The notes: generated by a model from the sequence alone, not told the origin. Positions 47,603 through 57,935 are shown, numbered from the stretch's first letter. The stretch: DNA of 64,000 nt from Chlamydomonas reinhardtii (GCF_000002595.2 NW_025061534.1:1-64000), one strand, 5' to 3'. Translations and numbers: made by a program.

Positions 47603-47964
47603 TGTAGTGCCGAAGCACCGTGTGTATGGAGGTAGTGAGAACTACCGGGTTTGGAAGGCAAGGCCGTGTAAGTAGTCGGTGAAGCCGCCGGAGGCTTCAC
47701 CCGACCCTACCATGTCCGACGCCAGCGCAGGTGCCAGCTTGTCGGAAGACTCGTATACAGTTACAGAAACCCGATGTTGAGGACACAGTCAGAACCCTCA
47801 CTAACAGCGCAGATTGCTGCACACAGCGCCAGAGGTGGGCCCCGGGCAGTTACGCCAGCTGTAACGCCCCAGAGTCGGACAGACAGACAGCGACTCTGCC
47901 GGCACGTACCAGAAGTGCCACGGACTCAGACGTCCCACGTTGTAAGCCCAGACTTGGCACTACA
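47603..47964 (-). repeat. Chromovirus LTR (5' LTR on its own strand)
   Basis: 362 bp, TGTAGTGCC...GGCACTACA, followed outside by the GCCCG target duplicate at 47965-47969. TGGTATC two to three bases inside the internal border resembles a primer-binding site for initiator tRNA. Confidence 0.9.
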
Positions 47965-48230
47965 GCCCGGAGGACTCGCAGCCGACGCCTGAAGACACAG
48001 CGCGGTTATGGAACCTCAGCGACGACCAGCAGCAGGCGTTCATGCTGTACGCGCAGCTCCTGCTAGCAGCGGCTGCCGGCGTCCGTCAGCCCCCCGTGTG
48101 CTCGGTGCTCACGGGCAAAGCCGGCAGCGGCAAGTCGCGGGTGCTGCAGGCATTGCTGTGGTTTGCATACCAGCACCGCTGCGAGTCTCTCATTGCCCTC
48201 GTGAGCTACACGTGGCGCGCTGCGCTGCAT
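47965..48230 (+). CDS. Helitron copy 1, start of Pif1-type helicase (exon right part)
   Basis: Continuation of the exon cut at 28982. WNLSDDQQQAFMLYAQLLL then VLTGKAGSGKSRVLQALLWF, the Walker A motif of the SF1B Pif1-like helicase that Helitrons carry behind Rep. Ends ALH|GTGAGT at 48230. Confidence 0.85.
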
Positions 48231-48413
48231 GTGAGTTGTGTGTGGGGTGTGTGGGGTGTGTGGTGCAAGAGGGGTTCAGTTCTGAGGTGAAGTGTCGCGG
48301 CGGTGGACTGGTCCTGCTAGTCCTGCTCGTGCGTGCGGGGGGGTTTAGCAGCCAGGGAGCCTTACATGATCATGCTGTTGACTTCGGCCGCTGCCATCAC
48401 GGTCCATTTACAG

Positions 48414-49928
48414 GACTCTACGCCAGGCGTGCTCGGCACCAGCACCACGTCCTTCTTTGCGACTGCTGGCACGTTTGGTCCGCCTCACCGCGATCGAGTC
48501 GAGCGCAACCTCAATGGTGTGCGCTTCATTTTCCTAGATGAGTTTAGCACGTGTGGGCTGTCCCACTGGGCGCGCATTTGCATGCATGTGCACGCGGCAC
48601 GGAGGCACGTGGGTATAGACAGCACGCACCTATATCACGGGCCGCTGTCAGATCTGCATGGCCTGCTTGTTGGCGACTTGCGTCAGTTGCCACAGCCACG
48701 GCACGTGCCGCTATATAGCGGTGCTGCGGAGGAGAGCTTGCGGCGGCTGCTGGCGCCGGGCGCGGGGGACGGTGGGGCCATGGAGCGCCAGATCCGGCAG
48801 CTGGAGCATCCGGAGGGCAGCATGAACCTCATGGGGCGGGAGCTGTGGAATATGGTGCCGTTCGCGTTCGTTCTCACTCACCAGCATCGGCAGCAAGCAG
48901 GCGTAGGTGACAACAACGAACCTCTCTTCATGCTAGCGGAGAAGTTTGGTGGCGTGCAGGAAATCTCTCAGGCAGATTTGGACACAGCGTGCGAGCAGCT
49001 CAACGCGCGTGTTTGGCGGCCCCCGAAGCCAGGGATTGACCCCGTGCCCCAGCCCTTTGCAGTTGTCCAGCGCCATGTCGTGCGGGTTCCACTGGCATTG
49101 CAGCTCGTGCAGCTGCATGCGCTCGCGCAGCGTCAGCAGCTGCTGCTGTGGCGTAGCGCGGACTTGTCGCCTGACGGGAGCAGCTTACCTATTTCACATG
49201 TGCATCAATTAGAGGCGCTTGGCGGAGCCGACGATGATAGTGGTGTGCCCGCTGTGTGCGCATTCTTTGCTGGCATTCGTTACGTGTTTACATCAAATGA
49301 GCATGTGCGTCTGTATCACATCAACAACAACAGTGCCACAGGCACCGGCATTGTTCTGCATCCCAACGAGCCACCATTGCCAGATGCAAGCATTGCCCCC
49401 GTGCATGTCCTCAAGTTCGTGCCCTCGGCTGTAATGGTGCGCCCTGACGGGCCTGATGCGGGTCGGGTGTCTGTCGATCAGGCCCTGGATGTCGGGGAGA
49501 TTCCTGTTTTACCGTGCAGTGCTATGTTCACATCGCAGCATGCAACCCTGCGGTTGCCTGTGATGCGCTGGGGCTTTCGTGTGGAGCTTGCATATGCAGT
49601 CACTGATTACTTTGCGCAGGGGCAAACTCTGCCACCGCACGAACTGTGGCTGGTGGATATGTGCAACCCGCAGCACGGCAGTTGGCGGCGGGCTTCAATT
49701 TACGTAATGCTCACCAGGTTTCGTGGGTTGCATGCGTTACATTTAGTGCGCCCGCTGTGGGCCTCGCGGGCCGAAGAGCGCCGGCTTAAAAAGGCGCTGC
49801 GTACCATGCTAACGCCCGAGGCAGATCTAGCTGCGGAATGGCAGCGGCTATTGAGGCTCTCGCAGAGCACAGCAGTAGCGGTGCCAGGTATGATTGTGCG
49901 CATTCAGGCCAGCATGGCTGCCTCATAA
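48414..49928 (+). CDS. Helitron copy 1, Pif1-type helicase C-terminal exon
   Basis: Starts after CATTTACAG and stays in phase with the Walker A exon. FIFLDEFSTCG is the Walker B region; GDLRQLPQP is motif III; YAVTDYFAQGQTL and YVMLTRFRGLHALHL match motifs V and VI of Pif1 helicases. Ends with TAA. Compared with copy 2 there are only scattered base changes, so this exon is young and undamaged even though the gene upstream is broken. Confidence 0.9.
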   Translation, partial: DSTPGVLGTSTTSFFATAGTFGPPHRDRVERNLNGVRFIFLDEFSTCGLSHWARICMHVHAARRHVGIDSTHLYHGPLSDLHGLLVGDLRQLPQPRHVPLYSGAAEESLRRLLAPGAGDGGAMERQIRQLEHPEGSMNLMGRELWNMVPFAFVLTHQHRQQAGVGDNNEPLFMLAEKFGGVQEISQADLDTACEQLNARVWRPPKPGIDPVPQPFAVVQRHVVRVPLALQLVQLHALAQRQQLLLWRSADLSPDGSSLPISHVHQLEALGGADDDSGVPAVCAFFAGIRYVFTSNEHVRLYHINNNSATGTGIVLHPNEPPLPDASIAPVHVLKFVPSAVMVRPDGPDAGRVSVDQALDVGEIPVLPCSAMFTSQHATLRLPVMRWGFRVELAYAVTDYFAQGQTLPPHELWLVDMCNPQHGSWRRASIYVMLTRFRGLHALHLVRPLWASRAEERRLKKALRTMLTPEADLAAEWQRLLRLSQSTAVAVPGMIVRIQASMAAS

Positions 49929-50082
49929 CCAAGGCCTTCAATGCATGCATGGTTGCAACATCTGGCATGTGGCGGTAAACACTGGGTTGTCCTGCGTCCC
50001 GGCCAGCAAGGATAGCGTAGTGTTTTTAACATGCGCGAGGTGTACTGACAGATGACCTGGAAGCGTGGAGTACCTTGTGGGT
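49929..50082 (+). other. Probable right end of Helitron copy 1
   Basis: Similarity to copy 2 stops at CCTTGTGGGT here (50082) and at the matching base in copy 2 (62910), with unrelated sequence beyond. An AGGTGTAC...GTACCT pair just inside could form the terminal hairpin expected of Helitrons. No CTRR end is seen, so a Helitron2-like type or a shared break are both possible. Confidence 0.45.
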
Positions 50083-50107
50083 GGTGAGTGCTGACTGCAA
50101 TTTACAG

Positions 50108-50202
50108 CAGTGACTTTCTTGTTGGTGTTTGGTGTGGTGACCATCATGCTTGGCTTCGCTGGCTGGACGTATGTCACTGAGCTGTTTGACAGACAGGCGT
50201 AG
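50108..50202 (+). CDS. Possible last exon with a membrane helix
   Basis: CTGACTGCAATTTACAG is a well-formed branch site plus acceptor. The 31 codons that follow read VTFLLVFGVVTIMLGFAGWT then YVTELFDRQA and TAG, a typical membrane-spanning C-terminus. The matching upstream exon is not evident. It sits only 25 bases beyond the Helitron end, so it may be a host gene cut by the insertion. Confidence 0.35.
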
Positions 50203-50496
50203 GGCAACGTGTACGTTCGGGTTTAGTTTCTACCTGTCCTGTCTCTGCGTGAAGCCGGGGTATTGTTTATCTGCTTGCTTGTCGTGCGTTGGATTGTTGC
50301 GTGTTTACAACAGGTTGATGTGTGGCCTGGTTAATCCCTTGCACTTTGATGAGGTTATTGTTAGCCAGCGGGTGTTCGCACACGCGGGTACCACCAGGCG
50401 GCTGGATGGGGTGTACGGGAGCCCCTTCTTCCGCGGGCCTTTTCACTATTAGCAATAACTCGTACAAGGATGCTGACCCGACCTATCCGCTATTGC
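50203..50496. other. No supported gene
   Basis: Follows the possible last exon and may be its 3' UTR. Nothing else is recognisable. Confidence 0.3.
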
Positions 50497-50835
50497 CCGT
50501 GGTGAAAACTGGGCTGCCGTCCGGGGGGTGCGTTTTCCCAGCCAAACCCGCACGTTGGACGTTGCCCCGGGGCAAATCCTACCGCACGGATTAGACAACG
50601 CCTTTCTGTAGGTACATAACCAACATCATCATCAGCCAGAAGTGGTCGGCAAAGGTCCAAATTATGCTTATCAGGGCTCAAGTCGCGAAATTGACCGAAG
50701 CCCATACCTCGCATATGCGCTGTTTGGGGCCTGAATCTATTGCTGTCGACATTAATTCTCGTATAGATGTAATCAAAATAGCTTCAGGCTAAGTTGGCGG
50801 GGTCCTGGCGAGCGCGACATATAGCATTTCAACTT
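50497..50835 (+). repeat. Dispersed non-coding repeat, family A copy 2
   Basis: Shares several boxes with 7190-7535 in the same order (GGGCTGCCGTCCGGGG, CCAAACCCGCACG, GGCTCAAGTC, TAGATGTAATCA, GGTCCTGGCGAGCGCGACAT). No coding potential. Confidence 0.5.
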
Positions 50836-51537
50836 GAGCTCTCGCTCAAAATTATGCCCGAGCACCATCCAGGGACCTTATTATGTGTAATGGGATGTCA
50901 ATTCATGATCGGGGCGACAGTCTGGGCATAGACCTTGCGATCCCGCCCTTGACTCCCCCCTAACCTCACCGACCCCCCTTAATCCCCCCCCCCTAATCCC
51001 CCCCCGCACCCACCTGGCCCCTGTACCCTGGCCAGCCCAGAAAGCCTTGTAATAGCTCCCAAATGTGGTGTGTATTACGTGGGAACACAGGGGCGAGAAG
51101 TCTGGGGCGAGGACTGTGGGGTCCTTGGGGTGGCCTCGCACCTTGCCGACCCCCTGGACCCCCCAGTAACCCTGACGGCCGAGCTGAGAGCGCCGCGCTT
51201 CCTGAGCTGTAAAATTACTTTAGTAATGTAGTTGCATGTAGTGTATGCTTCCTGAGCATAGGAATGCAGCTGAGCAGCTGGCTGTGTCGACCGAGGCAGC
51301 AATGATCCCCTCCGGTCACTGCTGTCACTCGGCGCATCGCTTTAGCGGTTGATATCAATAGTCTGTTATGCATTTAGTGTACTTGTCGCAGAAGTGCAGG
51401 CTTTCCGGGTGTCTTGGAGAAAGTGGTCGCGCGTCCCCCGGCCGGGTGATGCAAACCCATCTTCGTCAACTCGTCGAGTTGTGTACTTGAACTTAGCCAC
51501 ACTGTCCATATTGACTAATGCCTATAAAAATCAATCA
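50836..51537. other. No gene; C-rich tract and a weak repeat
   Basis: A CCCCCCTAATCCCCCCC tract lies at about 50950-51010. GCGTCCCCCGGC-containing sequence at 51420-51530 weakly resembles 55490-55600. Confidence 0.35.
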
Positions 51538-52157
51538 GGGGTCAACCCCACACGGGTATGACGCCGGTCTGGAGAGGGGCAAAAACGTGTCCACACGTGT
51601 TTCTCCGCGCTCGCGCAGATTTAGCCTCCCTCTCTCCGGAATTAAGTTATATGACATATAAGGATGCAAAAGATGCCTGTCGGCACATACATTTCGCGAG
51701 GCATGCTTTCGCCAGGGTCGCACTGTAAAGCCCCTGACCATCTAATCAGCCTTATAACGTATAGCATAGTCGACGGCAATCTAGTTTGGCGTTAAAGCAA
51801 ACGGTCTGCGCGAGCTTGTCGAGCATGTTGACCGCGACATCACTTACTCGGCCACAAACAAGATATTTGAGGTCTCAGTAGTATTAAACAAATATGGATT
51901 GAACGCCGGTAGCTATTTCAGTGGTCGACCCGACCACCGTGTCCGACCGTGCCAAGCAGGCCGGAACGCACCCCCCGGACGCCAGGCGGGTTTTAAGCTA
52001 CTTGGCGATGAGGATCAGACAGAAGCACGTCAGCCACGTATGTTCCCGAGCTGCTGCCAAAAGTTGGGGTCTGATCCGCATCGCAAACCCTGTCAAACAC
52101 CACATGCCGTTTTACCCCTTTTCCAGACCGGCGTCATACCCGTGTGGGTCAACCCCG
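51538..52157. mobile_element. MITE-like element with about 55-bp terminal inverted repeats
   Basis: GGGGTCAACCCCACACGGGT... at 51538-51591 recurs inverted at 52101-52157. The arms are diverged but easily aligned around GGGTATGACGCCGGTCTGGA. The 620-bp interior is non-coding and contains a reversed family A-like block (51750-51990). It is probably a non-autonomous DNA transposon; the target duplication is not clear. Confidence 0.6.
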
Positions 52158-52339
52158 ACACCCAAAGCCGTCCAGGAGTGCAGAGTACTTTACATCACCG
52201 GGTTAGGCCGTTTTCTCCTTCTTACATCCTTCCTAGTACACTAAGTTAGAAGCTTACATCCGTAGTACAATAGGTTAGAACGCAGAGGATGAGGTCTGGC
52301 CAAGGAGCAACAGCCGGCCCGGCCGGTGGTCGTTCGGCC

Positions 52340-53360
52340 ACACCACTTTACTCCGCCCTGCCTCGCCCTGCCCCGCCCTGCCCTGCCCTGCCTGCCCCGC
52401 CCCGCCCCGCCCCCGCACTTTGCGCTGCCCTGCCCTGCCCCACCCTGCCCCGCCCTGCCCCGCCCTGCCCCGCCCTGCCCCGCCCTGCCCCGCCCTGCAT
52501 CGCCACGCCTCGCCGCCGTACTTCGCCTCGCCCTGCCCCACCCCTCCCCGCCCCCATACTTTACTTCGCCCTGCCCCGCCCCGCCCCGCCATTGCTTTGC
52601 TGCATTCCGTTTGCATTTTCTCTGCGGCTGCCTCTGGTGCTCATCCGTGGACGCCGGTCACCTTCCTGCAGGTGCGATGCGGCTCTGCCTCGCGAGTGTG
52701 GCGTTGCGGTGTGTCTGTGTGGTGCTATCGCTTGGCCGGGCGACCCGGAGCGTGAGGAATGCGCGACAGCAAACTTCCAGCCAGCCAGCAACTCGTCGGT
52801 ACAGTAACTCCGGCGTTCGACCAGCCGCGCACTCTTGACCTGCCGCTACCAATTGTTTGCCATTTGTTGGGTATGGAAATCCCCTGCACCCTACGGGACT
52901 TCGCCAACTTGCCTTACCACTGTCCCATCACACACCCGCCCCGCCCCGCTCCGTCCTGCCCCGCCCTGCCCCGCCCTGCCCCGCCCCACCCCGCCCCCCT
53001 ACTTGGCCCCGCCCTGCCCCCGCCCCGCCCCTCTCCGCCCTGCCCCGCCCTGCCCCGCCCCGCCCTGCCCCGCCTCGCCCCGCCCCGCCCTCGCCCCGCC
53101 CCGCCCCGCCTCGCCCCGCCCCGCCCCGCTCCGCCCTGTCCTGCCCCGCCCCGCCTCGCCCACCGCGTCAGCAAACTGAGGAATGCGTGTCAGCAAAGTT
53201 CCAGCCAGCCAACAACTTGTCCGTACAGTAGCTCCGGCGTTCGACCAGCCGCACACTCTTGCACTGCCGTCACAACTTGTTTGCCATCTGCTGGGGTCTG
53301 GGAATCAGCTGCCCCCTACGGGACTTCGCCAACCTGCCTGAACACTGTCCCATCGCACAT
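52340..53360. repeat. GC-rich CCCCGCCCTG minisatellite with 421-bp spaced modules
   Basis: CCCCGCCCTGC units fill 52350-52600 and 52925-53165. Between and after them a module (AGGAATGCG...CCAGCCAGC...CCTACGGGACTTCGCCAAC...CACTGTCCCATC) occurs at 52757-52935 and 53178-53355, 421 bases apart. Long Pro-rich frames here are artefacts. Confidence 0.8.
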
Positions 53361-54499
53361 CCCTCCCCACCCCACCCCACCTACCCCGCCCCTCATCCCC
53401 CCCAGCAGCTTCAACCTGCTCCACTGCTGCCACGCAGCCGTCTTGGTGGCAGCTTTGAGCAGCCTTCTGCTCTGGAGGAGGTGTACCCACGCGGGCTCGC
53501 GGGGGGTAGGTATTGCATCACGGATCACACCTGGGCTAGTATCAGGGCGCTTGGGAATGTAGTGTCCAGCCATGCAGCGGAGCAGGATAGCTCTGCCGTC
53601 CAACATCGCTGCCCACAAGTGCGGGTGCCCGTCGCGCATCTTGCCTCAGCTCCTGGCCTGGCCGACAATCATGTGGCGCTGTGCAGCGGGGCATATCCAG
53701 ACCAGTGTAGATGTGGTGGTAGTGGCAGGTCCACCCAGCCTTTTTTGTAGTGCCACGACTGCTGAGTGCAGTGCCACGAGGCGCTTGAGCCTCAGGCATG
53801 CCTGAGTGTCAGCAAGACACGTCTGGGTGTCCTGGATGCTTTGCACACGATCGGGCTGTAACACTGAAACTTTACATGCGTTTAGCTGTTCTGAACGATG
53901 TACAGGAGGTCCGATTGCGGCGGTCCATGTGCGCACAATCAAGCACGCTTTTGCCTCGCCGGGCACACCCTTATGCCTGCCAAGTTTCCCGCGCTCTCCT
54001 GCTTCCCGCAATCACACACGTCCTACCTCAGGTCCCGTAAGCAAAGTCGGCCTCCCTGCTCACGCACAGCTCGCCGGTGGCAGCAGGGGCTAACCGTGCC
54101 ATGGTCGATGTGGGGGTTAGTTCGTGCCATACAGCGGGATCAGGCGTGCTTGAAAATATGGGGTCTGACTGTAAGGGCGCAGCGCCGGCCTGTACCAGCG
54201 CTGCTTTCTCGTTACTCCCAACTGTGCATAAGTTTACTCTTGAGGTTAAGGTTATGCAACAACGGATTGATGACGATAACAAACTCCCGGGGTCTGGGAG
54301 TCATCTGCTGGGTGTCTTCGGGTTGCAGCCAAGTAATAATACCTACGCACGGACCAAGGTCCCGCGTGCCTTAAGGAAGAGTCCCATCGAGGCTAACCCT
54401 ACCGTATCTCTGTGGGACCTTGGCAAGAGGCACCCCACGCATCCACCTTCACTCAGTCCATAGGAACCGAAGTTCTGGACCTATCGGCCTACCAACTCT
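53361..54499. other. Non-coding stretch, nothing recognised
   Basis: Open frames on both strands are short and without domains. No repeat or RNA gene stands out. Confidence 0.4.
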
Positions 54500-54519
54500 C
54501 CGAATTCGGCCATCGTGAA

Positions 54520-54731
54520 GTTTCCACGTTGCAACAATGGGATCCGAACCCAGAGAGTCGCTACAACGCTTCCGTCAGTACCGCGGACTCCATACCGGAA
54601 TACTGACTCGGTTCCCCGGGCAGGATCCGAACCTGCATCTATACTTGTCAGCCTAACCCGGCCGAATCCGCGATTCGAACCTGGGTCTGCCATGTGACAG
54701 CGGCATGCTCTACCAATTGAGCTACCGGGGA
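54520..54731 (-). repeat. Composite tRNA-like unit with three B boxes
   Basis: On the minus strand 54731-54613 starts TCCCCGG and ends CCGGGGA, a perfect 7-bp acceptor stem, with a perfect D arm (GCTC/GAGC) and a perfect T arm (GCAGG-TTCGGAT-CCTGC). About 70 bases separate the D and T arms instead of about 23, and they contain an extra GGTTCGAATC box. A third (GGGTTCGGATCCC) lies at about 54533-54545. This looks like a tRNA-derived SINE or a tRNA gene carrying an insertion, not a normal tRNA gene. CTGTCAC could be an Asp (GTC) anticodon loop, but its stem is poor. Confidence 0.55.
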
Positions 54732-55084
54732 TGCAGCCAAGTCTAGGCGCGCATAGCAACGTCCCTCTAGCCCATCGACCACATATCACCGTCAACTGAG
54801 CTGCCAACACGGACTACGCAAGTCTCGGGTACCAGTCGTCCTCGAGCGCGCTACACGGACGGCCTGCGAGGGCGCCGGTCGGCCTATCCTGCAGCATCAG
54901 GACTCAGGACGCTGCTAGTGTGCTGATCCCATGTCGTCCCCCGCCCCACCCTGCCCAACCCGCCTCGCCACCTACTTGGACCTGCCCCACCCCGCTCCGC
55001 TCCGCCCTGCCCTGCCCTGCGCCGCCCTGCCCTGCACCACCCCGCGCTGCCCCGCCGTGCCCTACCCTGCCCTGCCCTTAGATT

Positions 55085-55290
55085 AGATGCACCCTACGGG
55101 ACTTTACCAACCTGCCTTACCACTGTCCCATCGCACGGGACGGGTGTCAGCTGCACCCTATGGGACCTCGCCAACGTGCCTGAACCCTGTCCCATCACAC
55201 TCCCATCGCACGCCCTACCACGCCCTACCCTGCCCTGCCCTGCCCCGCCCTGCCCTGCCCTCAACCCGCCCCGCCCTTTCTCCCTGTGTC
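55085..55290. repeat. Further copies of the CCCTACGGGACTTCGCCAAC module
   Basis: Two shortened copies at 55088-55135 and 55150-55200 followed by CCCTGCCCTGCCC units. Same satellite-like family as at 52757 and 53178. Confidence 0.7.
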
Positions 55291-56260
55291 CCAAACGTAA
55301 TGGCATGTACTGTAGCGGTGCTGAGCACACCAAAGCAGCCAAGCAGGTGGCTGCATAGACCAAAGTGGGTAGGAGCCCTCACAGTCACATCCACCACAGG
55401 CGTACCAATTCTGCGACTTCATTAAGTAGTCTCTTACACACATAGATTATTCGGCGCGAATCCTGGGTCAATCCTGGAGGCTACGAGAAAGTCATTTGGG
55501 CGTCCCCCGGCGGGGGGACGCGAAATCATCTTTGTCTAAACGTCAAGTAGCGATGTGCTATATCGCAATTCTGCTTCCAGAGGTAAATCTGTATATAGTT
55601 AATGCACTAAGACCAGCTCTTACCCCACGGGAACGACCAACGTCATAATTCTCAAGGTTTCAGTCGTGTACCCACCGCTCTTTCGCAGTATCAGAGCCAC
55701 AATAGTCATGTTATAGTACATAGCCGTAAAGTAAACACAATTTTGCCCGGGACCCTGGCTTGCCATGCGCCCATGCAACGTCGGCGGCATGCCAATCAAG
55801 CATTTCAGGAGTTCACTTCATTTCTCTGCAGTTCTGCGTTCATACTATATCTATGTCACATACAAATGAATCAAGCTATTTGATTAATCAACCATTCTTT
55901 GCGTCGCTATGATTCTGAGACGACTGTGCTCGAGCGGCGGATGCCTTCGTTCGCAATAACCCCTGTCGACTATATGCAGCGACAGTGCCAACAATGCAAT
56001 CTTGAATGGAGTAATGAAGCTGGCTGGCTCATATTTCATAATAACGAGCTCGCCGGTCAACAAGTCAACCGCGCGTTGACCGGGGCGTTTCCACTCTGCA
56101 AATGGGCCCGGCATAGTGCCCTGTGATTGCTGGCTCAGGTAATATGTGCATTGCACTGAGACAATGCCCAGAGTTGGTTTTATGTACATACTGTGCGGGT
56201 CCACAAGTCAACATTCGCGCGCGCTCGCTTGTCGCCCGCAGGTCTCTGAGCCAGGCGCAA
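55291..56260. other. No gene recognised
   Basis: Mixed lower-GC sequence with a CGTCCCCCGGCGGGGGGACG palindrome at about 55502-55521. No coding support on either strand. Confidence 0.4.
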
Positions 56261-56269
56261 TGGCGTACA

Positions 56270-56590
56270 TTAGCTCAGGGTCCGCCGTGCGTGCGCCCGT
56301 TTTCACGGCTGGTGTCAAGGTTGCAGGTTGGGCTGCGAGCTGATGGCGCGTGGTCTCAATGCCCGCCGTGCTCGCGCCCCTTCCCGCGGCTGGTGTCAAG
56401 CCCGCAGGGTATGGAGCTAGCTGCTGGTGCTAGGGCTTGGATTCGGTTAAGGCCCGCCGTGCTCGCGCCCTTTTCCGCGGCTGGATGGTGTCAAGCCCGC
56501 AGGTGGTGGCGCGCCGTGTGCCTGGCCTACGCCCCAAGGCCCACCGTGCTCGCGCCCTTTCCCGCGGCTGGTGTCAAGCCCACAGGTGAG
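56270..56590. repeat. About 90-bp imperfect tandem repeat, four units
   Basis: CCGCCGTGCTCGCGCCCTTT then CCGCGGCTGGTGTCAAGCCC begin units near 56281, 56362, 56453 and 56540, with drifting spacers. Confidence 0.75.
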
Positions 56591-56879
56591 CTACTGGCGC
56601 GAGGACTGCAGTCAAGCAGTAAGTTTGCAAGGCAGTGGCATGGTCCTGGGGACACGGAGGGCAGCTTTGGGGCAAGGGACGGGCCCATCCCTTCAATCCC
56701 GTCTAACATAATGCACCACATTGCTGCCGCAGGGATGGATGGTGGAGCGAGCTAAGACATATGCTACGGTGTTGGCGCATGGTGTCCATGACGGTGCTGC
56801 TTAGTGCTCAAGTGGCTGCTATGGATTGTGGAGGCCAGACCATGCCTAGTCACTTGTGTGAATCAGCTTGGAGGTAGGC

Positions 56880-57265
56880 TTCCCAGCTGCAAGGGACTTC
56901 GTCCCTGTGGTCTTCTGTGGGGCAGGGCGGGACAAGTGCGGGGCAAGTGCGGGGCATGGCGGGGCAAGTGCGGGGCAAGGCGGGGCATGACCCCTGCGGT
57001 CTTGTAATAGCTGTTGGATGCCTACTGCGCCTCTCTCATGGACGGGGCGGGGGCTGTAGCGTGGCTGCGGGACAAACAGCAGCAGCAGGGTAAAGGGAGC
57101 ATAAGGGAGCCTGGCCCACTCATCTGCGTGGGGGGTTACCCATCTGGCCCGGTAACCCGTTAAGGGGGGGGGGGTGCCCGCCTGGCCCAGTTTCCTCGGG
57201 GGCCAGTTAGGGGCCCACCCCGTTGAGTGATCCCCATCACCAGTTAGGGGGGGGGGGGGGTTAGG
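56880..57265. repeat. G-rich low-complexity region
   Basis: GGGGCAAGTGC-type units at 56930-56990 and homopolymer G runs at about 57165-57175 and 57247-57260. No gene. Confidence 0.7.
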
Positions 57266-57384
57266 GGCCGAAACACTGACGTAGGGTTGGCGGAGTGGTA
57301 CCCACGTGCCGACAGATGGATCGCGGGATTTGTTTTTGGCATTTACCGCTTGGATTCTATTCGCAACGTAGCTCGGAATACACG

Positions 57385-57660
57385 CTTAATATGCATAGTT
57401 AGAAGACTTTGGGGACGCAAATCGCTTGGAAATGGAGGAGGGTCTCAATATGCTCGGCTCGCGATGTCGCGCTCCTGAGCTTGTATTATGCACTGCGCGC
57501 AATACGCGTTCAGCATGCATATTCTTACGAACAACTAGGGACTTGAGTGACGCGGTGTGAAAATCAGTCGGGGTCTCGACATGCTTGGCTCGCCATTTCG
57601 CGCTCACGAGCTCGTTGTGTGTGTTCCGAACATTGCACGCTCAAAATACATGTTCAATAT
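57385..57660. repeat. Diverged tandem duplication, about 155 bp
   Basis: GGGTCTCAATATGCTCGGCT...GCGCTCCTGAGCTTGTATTA at about 57440 is echoed by GGGTCTCGACATGCTTGGCT...GCGCTCACGAGCTCGTTGTG at about 57571, each followed by a CA(T/A)TATG-like tail. Confidence 0.55.
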
Positions 57661-57879
57661 GTCCGTCGCGATGTTGGAGCTTCAAAACCGACAAACATGG
57701 TGTATAGATACACCTGGTAGCCTGAATTCCTGTTTTTTCGCAATGTCGGTGCATTTTGTTGATGTTGCATCGTGCTTCATCGCATTCTTGATTTCTGCAC
57801 CGGCGTGGTCTTGTTTGTAAAATTCCGCGGTGCCCTGATCTTATTTTGTTCTTCGCTGTGATCTGGCAAAAAAATCTGA

Positions 57880-57927
57880 TCTTGGCGGGATTCGAACCTG
57901 TGACAGCATCTCACTAAGGGCCATATG
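57880..57927 (-). repeat. tRNA 3'-half-like fragment at the left border of Helitron copy 2
   Basis: The minus strand reads GATGCTGTCACAGGTTCGAATCCCGCCAAG: a good T arm/B box with acceptor-like tail but no 5' half. It abuts the start of Helitron homology at 57928. Confidence 0.4.
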
Positions 57928-57935
57928 TCCTGCGG

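Larger units (their letters stand above)
28983..47964 (-). mobile_element. Ty3/gypsy chromovirus, broken and filled by four insertions
   Basis: LTR retrotransposon on the minus strand, inserted in the Helitron helicase gene with 5-bp target duplications. Termini are TGTAGTGCC...GGCACTACA. Parts in its own order: LTR (47603-47964), primer-binding-like TGGTATC just inside, gag with a CX2CX4HX4H knuckle (about 45.8-47.3 kb), protease with DTGAS (about 45.1-45.8 kb, continuing about 42.3-43.2 kb), reverse transcriptase with YLDD (about 35.1-35.7 kb), RNase H (about 32.9-33.4 kb and 30.9-31.1 kb), integrase with H2C2 finger and core, then a chromodomain (about 29.2-30.5 kb), and the other LTR (28983-29178). 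The LTRs look identical where they align, which suggests a young insertion. The element is broken: four large insertions plus a few smaller breaks. Confidence 0.93.

Noticed and set aside
52289-53562. Proline-rich frames on the plus strand
   Set aside because: Pure consequence of CCCCGCCCTG repeats, open in several frames at once.
54613-54731. A functional tRNA-Asp or tRNA-Val gene
   Set aside because: The anticodon stem does not pair and the distance between the D and T arms is far too long.
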